NCBI GenBank assembly: GCA_029259835.1
Contig: JAJDEL010000172.1
Location: forward strand, 1-5,263
Length of the DNA stretch: 5,263 bases
From: Planctomicrobium sp.
GTDB taxonomy: Bacteria; Planctomycetota; Planctomycetia; Planctomycetales; Planctomycetaceae
Reading direction: 5' to 3'
Below the pieces are notes generated by a model. The model saw only the letters and a program-made list of their open reading frames with translations, was not told the DNA's origin and did no database searches. This document shows positions 1 through 5,263 of the stretch, piece after piece (the stretch's first letter is position 1; each line of letters begins with the position of its first letter). The position numbers were made by a program, and so were the translations under genes.

Positions 1-118
1 CGTTGTCGACGTTTACATCCGTTATCTACGTCAGAAGATCGAACGCTCCGAATGGCCCCGACTGATTCATACTCGTCGTGGATTTGGGTATTCCCATGCC
101 TTGGAAGCAGAATCTTGA
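1..118 (+). CDS. Response regulator, OmpR/PhoB family (C-terminal end only)
   Basis: Reading from base 2 gives 38 residues ending at a TGA at 116-118; the 5' part lies outside the window. The residues (VDVYIRYLRQKIER, then LIHTRRGFGYS) match the end of the OmpR/PhoB winged-helix DNA-binding domain: the recognition helix region followed by the wing with the conserved T-x-RG-x-GY motif. In this family the domain binds direct repeats in promoters after phosphorylation of an N-terminal receiver domain, which is not visible here. The gene overlaps the following histidine kinase by 4 nt, so the two are almost certainly a cognate pair. Family assignment is firm; target genes cannot be inferred. Confidence 0.9.
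   Translation, partial: VVDVYIRYLRQKIERSEWPRLIHTRRGFGYSHALEAES
103..107 (+). promoter_or_regulatory. Ribosome binding site that decides the kinase start
   Basis: GGAAG lies 7 nt upstream of the TTG at 115-117, inside the last codons of the response regulator. It supports the TTG as the kinase start over the upstream in-frame ATG at 52, which would add 21 residues unlike a kinase N-terminus and overlap the regulator by 67 nt. Confidence 0.6.
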
Positions 119-1692
119 AGAACCGCTCTCTGTATTTTCGATTGATAATCGGCATCAATGGCATCATCGCCATCGTGCTGGCAATTGCGCTGACAACTGT
201 GTATTCCACATTCGGACAAAGTTTATGGAGTGACTTCGACGAACATCTTGGTGCTAAAGTGCGTGTGCTTTCTTCAATGATTCACATGGACGGCGAGCAA
301 CTTGTGGTCGGCTTCAAAAAAACTCCACCGCAAGAGTTTGTGAGAAGAACGAATCCAGAATACTTTCAGTTGTACCAGGAGAATGGTGAATCCCTGATTC
401 ATTCTAGGCAATTGGGAAATGCAGACTTACCGATCATTGCCGGGCCTATTCACAGACCTCATCTCACGACTTTGATTCTCCCCGACGGCGAAGATGGAAA
501 AGCTGCCACCGTTCGCTTTCGTCCTGCAAACATCAATCAAATAATTCCTGAAGCAATGAACTTACTTGCTCAGAACCTGGATGAAGATGACGAGGATGAT
601 GACATCGTCGGTTCAGTTTCACATCTTAGCCCTGAGATTACCGTCGTATTTGCAAAATCAGTTCAGGAAGTCCAAGGGACATTAGGCACACTTCGGTTCA
701 TTTTGATTGGATCCTATGTCACCACATTGTTAGCGATTTCGATGTTGATGAGTTGGGTCGTTCGCAAAAACCTTGCTCCATTTTCTCAACTCACAGACCA
801 GATCAACCACATTGATGAAACAAAACTTGACGCCGTTCTGGACATTCCGACTCTTCCAAGCGATATCGAACCCGTAATCGTTTGCCTGAATCGGCTTATC
901 GCAAGGCTTCGGCTTGCGTTTCTTAGAGAGAAAACGCTGACAGTCGATATTGCCCATGAGTTAAGAACTCCACTTGCCGGACTGATCTCAACGCTGGATG
1001 TATCACTTCGAGCGCGACGAGAAAACGGTGACTATCGTCACGCCATGGTCGAGTGTCGCTCAATATGTGATCGAATGCAGCAAATGACAAACTCTCTTTT
1101 GACTCTCAGTCGTCTTGAGTCAGGTCATGAATCACTCTCCATCACAGTCGTTTCTGTCGACGAACTGTTACTTCAAACTTGGACTCAGTTCGAAGACTCT
1201 TCCCGAGACAAAAATGTGTCAATCGACTGGAATCTTGAGGGACCTGCTGAGGTGATGACTGACGCGATGCAACTACAGGTTGTCATTTCAAATCTTATTG
1301 ATAATGCTGTTTGCTACGTTAACGAAGGGGGAGCGATTTGTATTTCGACCGAAATTCGAAATTGTATCTATCTCGTTAACTTCACGAACACCGGGAGTCT
1401 TCTTAGCGAGGACCAAGTTGAAAAGACTTTTGACCGTTTTTGGAGAGAAGACTCATCCAGAGTCGAACGAGGGAATCATGCAGGGCTTGGCCTCGCATTG
1501 TGCCAGAGGATTGTGTCGTTGCTGAATGGGGACATTACAGTTCAATCTTCCGGTGGAGTTTTTTCAACCGTTGTTTCACTCCCTTCAGAACAAATCATCA
1601 GCAAGGATTGCACGATCAAGACCAAACGCTTGGAGCGAGACCAGCAATCCTTACAGACTTCGGGACTACCGAATTCAAAGGAGAGGCTGTGA
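115..1692 (+). CDS. Membrane sensor histidine kinase of a two-component system
   Basis: This is a 525-residue sensor kinase that should autophosphorylate and pass phosphate to the regulator encoded just upstream. Numbering from the TTG start, I see a first membrane segment at about 10-31, an extracytoplasmic region of about 160 residues, a second membrane segment at about 195-216 and a HAMP linker to about 270. The H box follows (DIAHELRTP, phosphoacceptor His281), then the N box (SNLIDNA, Asn393/Asn397), an NTG-type G1 motif near 425, the F box (FDRFWRE, about 439) and the G2 box (GLGLALCQ, about 457). The layout and the NTG motif resemble QseC/CusS-like kinases. Residues 156-163 are eight consecutive Asp/Glu. 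About 30 polar residues follow the ATPase domain. The start overlaps the regulator stop (TTGA), and the stop overlaps the next gene's GTG. The ligand is unknown; a divalent cation is an inference from the acidic run. Confidence 0.93.
   Translation: MKNRSLYFRLIIGINGIIAIVLAIALTTVYSTFGQSLWSDFDEHLGAKVRVLSSMIHMDGEQLVVGFKKTPPQEFVRRTNPEYFQLYQENGESLIHSRQLGNADLPIIAGPIHRPHLTTLILPDGEDGKAATVRFRPANINQIIPEAMNLLAQNLDEDDEDDDIVGSVSHLSPEITVVFAKSVQEVQGTLGTLRFILIGSYVTTLLAISMLMSWVVRKNLAPFSQLTDQINHIDETKLDAVLDIPTLPSDIEPVIVCLNRLIARLRLAFLREKTLTVDIAHELRTPLAGLISTLDVSLRARRENGDYRHAMVECRSICDRMQQMTNSLLTLSRLESGHESLSITVVSVDELLLQTWTQFEDSSRDKNVSIDWNLEGPAEVMTDAMQLQVVISNLIDNAVCYVNEGGAICISTEIRNCIYLVNFTNTGSLLSEDQVEKTFDRFWREDSSRVERGNHAGLGLALCQRIVSLLNGDITVQSSGGVFSTVVSLPSEQIISKDCTIKTKRLERDQQSLQTSGLPNSKERL
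1680..1686 (+). promoter_or_regulatory. Ribosome binding site of the DUF1559 gene
   Basis: GGAGAGG, preceded by AAA, lies just upstream of the GTG at 1689-1691 and within the last kinase codons. With GGAG taken as the core, the spacing is 5 nt. It fixes the DUF1559 start at the GTG that overlaps the kinase TGA, which places the pilin-like GFT-IIEL motif at residue 12. Confidence 0.65.
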
Positions 1693-2702
1693 ATGTTCAC
1701 ACAATCGTAAACAAAAAATCAGGCTTTACAATTATTGAGCTAACGGTCTCAATAGGAATTGTATCAACGCTCGTGATGCTCCTGGTTCCTGCTGTCATGC
1801 AGACACGCGAAGCATCTCGCAAGATCTCCTGCAAGAACCATTTGCGCCAAATCGGTCTTGGCTTACATCAATATCATACTACTCATGGGACTTTGCCTCC
1901 GGCGGAACTCAACGGGCAAGGAGGTTCTAATGGTTGCGACGACGAAGAGTATGCCGTTGAAGACAACCCTGGACACTGCACTTCATACCAAAGCTGGATG
2001 GCGATGCTTTTGCCACACATTGGTCAGACGGGAATTTGGGAAGTCTATGACTTCAACGAACCTTGGTGTGACACAAAGAATAGGCACGCAATTCAGAAAC
2101 AGATCTCGATCTATCAATGCCCGTCTTCTTCTAGCGGTCATCGCGTTGACACCATTCATGTTAAAGGCGCCGCTGCGACAGACTATGGAGCAATTGAAGA
2201 AGTGGAAGAAGAAGTATACACGGAAGTTTTCGGCGTTTTCCCTACGTCAAGATCAGCACGTTCCGGTGTTTTGGCAGAGGATTATGGTACACGATTTGAA
2301 GGCATTCGAGATGGTTTATCATATACAATTGCTGTTGCAGAATGCGGAGGACGACCGGATGCTTTCTTCTCAAACATTTCTGATTCTCAAGTCCAACTGA
2401 CAGCGTTCGAGAGCGATGAACTCACGATGATCAATACTGAACTTGTTGTTCCCGAAGGTGTTGGCTGGGCAGATCCTGATTCTGGAATAGAAATCGATGG
2501 TATGGCTCTCGACAAAGGCGAACCATATGGTCCAAGCATGATCAACGCGACGAATGTCAGCGAGGTCTTTAGCTTTCATCACCATGGGGCCAACCTGCTG
2601 TTTGTCGATGGATCGGTCAGGTTTCTTTCCAAAAACATTGATGCCTGGACGTTCATCAGTCTTTGTACAAAGGCAGGAGGGGAAGTTGTTACGGAATATT
2701 AA
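1689..2702 (+). CDS. DUF1559 protein with type IV pilin-like N-terminus (pseudopilin)
   Basis: This 337-residue protein belongs to the DUF1559 (SBP_bac_10) family, which occurs in many copies in planctomycete genomes and has no well-established function. It starts with a short basic leader and the prepilin motif KSG-FTIIELTV: cleavage is expected after Gly12, with Glu17 at mature position 5, followed by a hydrophobic helix to about residue 36. The family signature follows at 48-71 (CKNHLRQIGLGLHQYH to LPP), then YQCPSS at 142-147, TDYGAI near 164, IRDGLSYTI near 206 and VAECG to 220. The C-terminal H-X9-DG motif spans His297 to Asp307-Gly308 and is followed by SVRFLSKNID and a TKAGGEVV tail, so the protein is full length. 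Cysteines lie at 48, 83, 97, 127, 144, 219 and 326, and an acidic patch at 170-179. The GTG start overlaps the kinase stop by 4 nt. A surface or periplasmic pilus-like role is inferred. Confidence 0.95.
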   Translation: MNVHTIVNKKSGFTIIELTVSIGIVSTLVMLLVPAVMQTREASRKISCKNHLRQIGLGLHQYHTTHGTLPPAELNGQGGSNGCDDEEYAVEDNPGHCTSYQSWMAMLLPHIGQTGIWEVYDFNEPWCDTKNRHAIQKQISIYQCPSSSSGHRVDTIHVKGAAATDYGAIEEVEEEVYTEVFGVFPTSRSARSGVLAEDYGTRFEGIRDGLSYTIAVAECGGRPDAFFSNISDSQVQLTAFESDELTMINTELVVPEGVGWADPDSGIEIDGMALDKGEPYGPSMINATNVSEVFSFHHHGANLLFVDGSVRFLSKNIDAWTFISLCTKAGGEVVTEY

Positions 2703-2758
2703 GTTTTTCTATGCAACTAAAAACGAGTCCGAAAGTCCTCATTGATTGCCCCTTTTCA

Positions 2759-2787
2759 TTGACGAATTTCCACAAGATTCTTAGGGT
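2759..2787 (+). promoter_or_regulatory. Weak candidate sigma-70-like promoter for the ComEA-type gene
   Basis: In the 145-nt spacer between the DUF1559 gene and the next + strand gene, TTGACG (2759-2764, five of six bases of the -35 consensus) stands 17 nt from TAGGGT (2782-2787, three of six of the -10 consensus). This would give a leader of roughly 55 nt before the ATG at 2848. The -10 match is poor, so this is only a suggestion that the downstream gene has its own promoter. I see no convincing terminator in the spacer. Confidence 0.2.
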
Positions 2788-2847
2788 GCTGAACCAAGAG
2801 TCAGTTCACTTTCAATTTTTCCAGACGTAACACATCTACGAGCCAGC

Positions 2848-3285
2848 ATGGAAGAAAATCTGCCATCACCTGACACAGCAATTCAACATTCAGATACTCC
2901 TTCAGGTGAAAAGAGAGACACAGAATTCGGGCTTGTTCATTCAGACCGAGTCTTCCTCATCAGTGCTTGCCTCTGCTGTCTAATTTTGTTTGGCGTAAAG
3001 TGGTGGAACGCATCTTCCGGGGGACAAGAGACGGTAGAAATCAAGCATCTTCGATCGGCGGAATCTCTCTTTCAAATCGACATCAACTCGGCGACCTGGG
3101 TGGAGTGGATGCAACTCGATGGCATTGGCGAAACTACGGCTCGCAATATCGTGACAAACCGCGAAACGGACGGTCCGTTCATTTCAATCAATGACGTACA
3201 GCGTATTCGTGGAATCGGCCCGAAGACTTTAGAGAAAATGCGTCAGCATCTCTCGTGCGAGAGTTGTGAATCAGAAATGAAGTAA
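2848..3285 (+). CDS. ComEA-type helix-hairpin-helix protein, membrane anchored
   Basis: This 145-residue protein has a polar N-terminal stretch (1-34), one membrane segment (about 35-53, with Cys41, Cys43 and Cys44), a short linker and a tandem helix-hairpin-helix domain at about 76-135. The domain opens with IDINSAT, typical of ComEA/HHH_3 proteins. It has two hairpins, LDGIGETTARNIV (GIG at 92-94) and IRGIGPKTLEKM (GIG at 122-124), separated by GPFISINDV. In ComEA proteins this domain binds double-stranded DNA without sequence specificity during uptake across the envelope. The tail carries a CxxC pair (Cys136, Cys139). No clear SD precedes the ATG; the start is chosen because the membrane anchor follows at a usual distance. 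Fold assignment is firm. A role in DNA uptake is possible but unproven, because many planctomycetes carry such small HhH proteins without known competence. Confidence 0.88.
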   Translation: MEENLPSPDTAIQHSDTPSGEKRDTEFGLVHSDRVFLISACLCCLILFGVKWWNASSGGQETVEIKHLRSAESLFQIDINSATWVEWMQLDGIGETTARNIVTNRETDGPFISINDVQRIRGIGPKTLEKMRQHLSCESCESEMK

Positions 3286-3320
3286 AGCGCGGATTATCTC
3301 TGACAAGACCAAAGGAATGA

Positions 3321-3716
3321 TCAGGTCAACTGAAACAGACCTTTCACATTCAGATCGACTCTGTTTCCTGTACTTTGCGCAAGAGTTGGTTTTGTGATCG
3401 GAAGCGAGTGGCATTCTGAATACTCGATCAGTGCGTCCGTAATTTTTGCAGACTCGATCAAGCAGACGACCTCACGGGAATCATGTAAGGAAAGTTGATG
3501 AATCGTCCTGACAGCATCGAGAGCAACCTCATCAACATTTTGAATCACCTGAAGATCGATCACGATACGGTTCCCGGTATAGAACTTGAGTAACTCAAAC
3601 ACTCGCAGCGGTAATGTATTCAATCGCCACGCCAAGCTGGGATTCAGAACTGAAAAGGTCAGTGAACCGTCAACGAGTTTGGATTGAAATTCTGGGTATG
3701 AGTGAACGAGTTCCAT
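3321..3716 (-). CDS. STAS-like domain protein (possible anti-sigma factor antagonist relative)
   Basis: A 131-residue soluble protein on the opposite strand, convergent with the ComEA-type gene (35 nt between stops). No signal peptide or membrane segment is seen. The pattern fits a STAS fold: a first strand LTFSVLNPS (19-27), helix LPLRVFELLKFY (35-46), central strand NRIVIDLQVI (49-58), then a loop and helix NVDEVALDAVRTIHQL (60-75), strand EVVCLIES (82-89) and helix ITDALIEYSE (92-101). STAS proteins of the SpoIIAA/RsbV class bind an anti-sigma kinase and are switched by phosphorylation of a Ser/Thr in the loop after the central strand (usually D-S/T-S/T-G). Here that place reads VDEVAL, so the phosphosite appears to be missing. 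The match is by pattern only, without a diagnostic motif, and no kinase or phosphatase partner is in the window. The ATG at 3716 has only a weak GGA upstream. Confidence 0.6.
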   Translation of the reverse strand: MELVHSYPEFQSKLVDGSLTFSVLNPSLAWRLNTLPLRVFELLKFYTGNRIVIDLQVIQNVDEVALDAVRTIHQLSLHDSREVVCLIESAKITDALIEYSECHSLPITKPTLAQSTGNRVDLNVKGLFQLT

Positions 3717-3753
3717 TGGGATGTTCCGCGAAGATCAACGTTTCCGTACCTAA

Positions 3754-3783
3754 AAAATAGAATTCATTCTTTCCGAGGTCCAA
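3754..3783 (-). promoter_or_regulatory. Weak candidate promoter for the STAS-like gene
   Basis: On the - strand, TTGGAC (3783-3778) and TATTTT (3759-3754) are separated by 18 nt. They match three and four bases of the -35 and -10 consensus, giving a leader of about 30 nt before the ATG at 3716. The AT-rich patch is suggestive, but the match is weak and untested. Confidence 0.2.
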
Positions 3784-3806
3784 AAACCGTGGCTCCGAGC
3801 TTTGTT

Positions 3807-4034
3807 TTATTCAGAGTGATGGACGGGTTGTAACGGTTGCTCATTCAGTAATGGCGACTCGACGAACAGGGTCGTGTGCTTTTCGTACAAACTTTGCATA
3901 ACAGCTGAGGGCATTTCAAAGACAGAGACCAGGGATGAAAACAACTCCTGAAGCCAGTTGGGGTTGCCAGCAGCATCGGGGCTTGCGAATATGACTATAT
4001 GGCAAAGTGTCGAAATCCCACCTGTTTCAACCAA
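3807..4034 (-). CDS. Doubtful small hypothetical protein
   Basis: A 75-residue reading frame begins at a TTG (4034-4032) and ends with TAA at 3807-3809. In its favour, GGAGAGG (4048-4042) stands 7 nt upstream of the TTG, it lies in the same orientation as the STAS-like gene 90 nt downstream, and the stretch PNWLQELFSSLVSVFEMP reads like an amphipathic helix. Against it, I recognise no family, the start is non-ATG, the frame is short, and its start lies only 20 nt from the divergent ATG at 4055, inside what should be that gene's promoter region. It may be a chance open frame. Confidence 0.25.
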   Translation of the reverse strand: MVETGGISTLCHIVIFASPDAAGNPNWLQELFSSLVSVFEMPSAVMQSLYEKHTTLFVESPLLNEQPLQPVHHSE

Positions 4035-4054
4035 TCCTCGCCCTCTCCAATTCT

Positions 4055-5263
4055 ATGAAGTTGCCCCTCTTCAATTGGCCTGTTGTTCATGCCTGTTTGT
4101 ACCTTATTGGTATATTCATCTTCTTTCCAGCGTTCGTCTACGCGCAAGAAATCCCTCCAGCAGAAATTGAAGTGCAAGCGGCAATCGACTTGCTCATTTC
4201 TCAAAAGCTAACAGATGATGGAATTACTCCGACACCAGGGGTTGACGATGGATCATTCCTGAGACGGTTGAGTCTTGATCTCGCCGGTCGAATTCCGACA
4301 ACGAAAGAACTTCAAGAATTTCTGTTGCTGCCAGAAAATGAACGGCGTAAAGTTGCGGCGAGAACATTTCTATCTCAACCAGATTTCGCATTTCATCAGG
4401 CGAACGAACTCGACTTATTATTGCTGGCTCGAATTAAAAGAGACAACGACTGGCGGGCGTTCCTGCTTGAAGCAACGAAAGAGAATCAAAGCTGGTCAAA
4501 GATTTTCCAACAGGTGATGACACCTGATGCTCAGCGACCAGGTGAAGTCGGTCCGGCAGCATTTTTGCGGGAACGCGTTCGCGAGCTTGATGACCTTACG
4601 AATGACACAGCCGTGCTCTTCTTTGGAGTGAACATCAGTTGCGCGAAGTGCCATGACCATCCCCTCGTGGAAGACTGGCAGCAGGATCACTATTTCGGCA
4701 TGGCATCGTTTTTCAAACGAACTTACCTGACAAAGTCGAGGATGCTGGCTGAACATTTTGAAGGTGATGTCAAATTCACAGACATTCTGGGCGATGAAAA
4801 ACAAGCCGTGTTCATGTTTCTCAGTGACAAAACTGTGGAGGAACCTGCCGTTACGTTTGCAGATGAAGAACGCAAGAAGCTCGATGAGGAGATCAAAGAG
4901 GCCAAGAAAGACGAGAAGGCTGCCGCGCCTGAGGTTGCATTCAAGCCACGTGCAGAGTTAATCAAACTCGCTCTCTCAGACGACGACAAGAACTTCTTCG
5001 CTCGCAATATTGTGAATCGGGTCTGGGCGCGTTTGCTCGGCCGTGGACTGGTGATGCCGCTCGACCAAATGCACTCTGGCAATCCGGCAAGTCATCCTGA
5101 ATTGATGGACTGGCTGGTTCGTGATCTGAAAACGCACGACTACGATTTGAAGAGACTAATCGCTGGCATCGTACGCAGTGAGGTCTACGCGCGTTCATGT
5201 CGCTGGGAATCAGAAAACGAACATCCTTCTCCAGAGACATTTGCTGTCGGGACTGTTCGCTCG
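4055..5263 (+). CDS. Secreted DUF1549/DUF1553 (PSCyt2/PSD1) protein, 3' end cut by window
   Basis: The frame stays open to the last base, giving 403 residues without a stop. The ATG at 4055 is chosen because it yields a clean signal peptide: MKLPLFNW, a hydrophobic core at about 13-27, and a cleavage site after VYA at residue 30. The DUF1549 (PSCyt2) domain follows from about 43, with FLRRLSLDLAGRIPT (68-82) and a c-type-heme-like motif CAKCHDHP (Cys196, Cys199, His200). A charged Lys/Glu-rich linker lies at about 268-293 and probably forms a helix. The DUF1553 (PSD1) domain starts near 300 with FFARNIVNRVWARLLGRGLV (314-333) and continues through NPASHPELMDWLV. In planctomycetes these two domains often occur together in secreted proteins, frequently beside a DUF1501 gene; their biochemical role is not settled. 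The CXXCH could attach heme, but a single motif within this family does not prove it. Confidence 0.93.
   Translation, partial: MKLPLFNWPVVHACLYLIGIFIFFPAFVYAQEIPPAEIEVQAAIDLLISQKLTDDGITPTPGVDDGSFLRRLSLDLAGRIPTTKELQEFLLLPENERRKVAARTFLSQPDFAFHQANELDLLLLARIKRDNDWRAFLLEATKENQSWSKIFQQVMTPDAQRPGEVGPAAFLRERVRELDDLTNDTAVLFFGVNISCAKCHDHPLVEDWQQDHYFGMASFFKRTYLTKSRMLAEHFEGDVKFTDILGDEKQAVFMFLSDKTVEEPAVTFADEERKKLDEEIKEAKKDEKAAAPEVAFKPRAELIKLALSDDDKNFFARNIVNRVWARLLGRGLVMPLDQMHSGNPASHPELMDWLVRDLKTHDYDLKRLIAGIVRSEVYARSCRWESENEHPSPETFAVGTVRS

Larger units (their letters stand above)
3717..4054. other. 338-nt stretch between divergent genes without a certain gene
   Basis: This stretch separates the STAS-like gene (- strand) from the DUF1549/DUF1553 gene (+ strand) and should hold the start signals of both. 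It contains a weak - strand promoter candidate near 3754-3783, a small imperfect hairpin (3775-3795) and one doubtful - strand ORF (3807-4034). No RNA gene, repeat array or clear operator is visible. There is no SD in front of the ATG at 4055; that leader is pyrimidine-rich. Confidence 0.6.

Noticed and set aside
52..114. Upstream in-frame ATG at 52 as the kinase start
   Set aside because: It would overlap the response regulator by 67 nt and add residues that read as an out-of-frame shadow of it; the TTG at 115 has an SD and the typical 4-nt stop/start overlap.
730..957. Antisense open frame over the kinase membrane/HAMP/H-box region
   Set aside because: Shadow of a well-supported gene with conserved motifs on the + strand.
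1440..1688. Upstream extension of the DUF1559 reading frame to ATG 1440
   Set aside because: This would lie inside the kinase ATPase domain in another frame and place 83 residues before the prepilin motif, which must be close to the N-terminus.
1858..2400. 180-codon + strand open frame within the DUF1559 gene
   Set aside because: The DUF1559 family motifs run without interruption through this region in the other frame; this product shows no recognisable pattern.
3775..3795. Possible terminator hairpin (GAG-gt-CCA / TGG-CTC) followed by a T-rich patch on the + strand
   Set aside because: The stem is only 6 bp with a bulge, the T-run is interrupted and several bases away, and no + strand gene ends nearby.
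3983..4001. TATATG-like box as a -10 for the secreted gene
   Set aside because: TATATG at 3996-4001 has no acceptable -35 partner at 16-18 nt upstream.
3995..4204. - strand open frame opposite the signal-peptide region of the secreted protein
   Set aside because: It overlaps the well-supported start of the secreted gene and shows no family pattern.
4496..5240. Three - strand open frames (4496-4804, 4723-5082, 4962-5240) over the DUF1549/DUF1553 gene
   Set aside because: They are antisense to a continuous gene with clear domain motifs; the Ser-rich product is simply the reverse of the Lys/Glu-rich linker.
1..5263. tRNA, rRNA, CRISPR repeats, insertion-sequence ends or transposase remnants
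   Set aside because: No cloverleaf-like segments, regularly spaced repeats, terminal inverted repeats or transposase motifs were found on reading both strands.

Overview
The window looks like a chromosomal fragment from a planctomycete, probably of the Planctomycetaceae type. Two families that are strongly expanded in Planctomycetes occur within 3.5 kb: a DUF1559 pseudopilin-like protein with an H-X9-DG motif, and a secreted DUF1549/DUF1553 (PSCyt2/PSD1) protein with a CXXCH motif. Moderate base composition, non-ATG starts and several genes without a clear Shine-Dalgarno sequence fit that reading. No species can be named from the sequence.

Left part (1-2702, + strand): a tightly packed operon. 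It holds the C-terminal end of an OmpR/PhoB-type response regulator (cut by the window start), a membrane sensor histidine kinase, and a DUF1559 protein with a type IV pilin-like N-terminus. Each junction is a 4-nt stop/start overlap (TTGA and GTGA) with an SD-like sequence in front, so the three genes are probably translationally coupled. The kinase carries a run of eight acidic residues in its extracytoplasmic region, similar to the metal-sensing acidic patch of PhoQ.

Middle part (2703-3716): a 145-nt spacer with a weak candidate promoter leads to a small membrane-anchored helix-hairpin-helix protein of the ComEA type (+ strand). A small STAS-like protein lies convergent to it on the - strand and lacks the usual phosphorylatable Ser/Thr.

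Right part (3717-5263): a 338-nt stretch with no certain gene contains one doubtful small - strand ORF. It is followed by a secreted DUF1549/DUF1553 protein (+ strand, from 4055) that runs off the window end with 403 residues visible.

How the genes may work together: the regulator and kinase form a classical phosphorelay, and the coupled DUF1559 gene suggests that the surface pseudopilin is a co-expressed accessory or output of that system. The ComEA-type protein, STAS-like protein and DUF1549/DUF1553 protein appear to be separate transcription units with no demonstrable link. I see no RNA genes, CRISPR arrays, insertion sequences or attachment sites. No clearly undescribed system is evident; the best lead is the regulator-kinase-pseudopilin operon.
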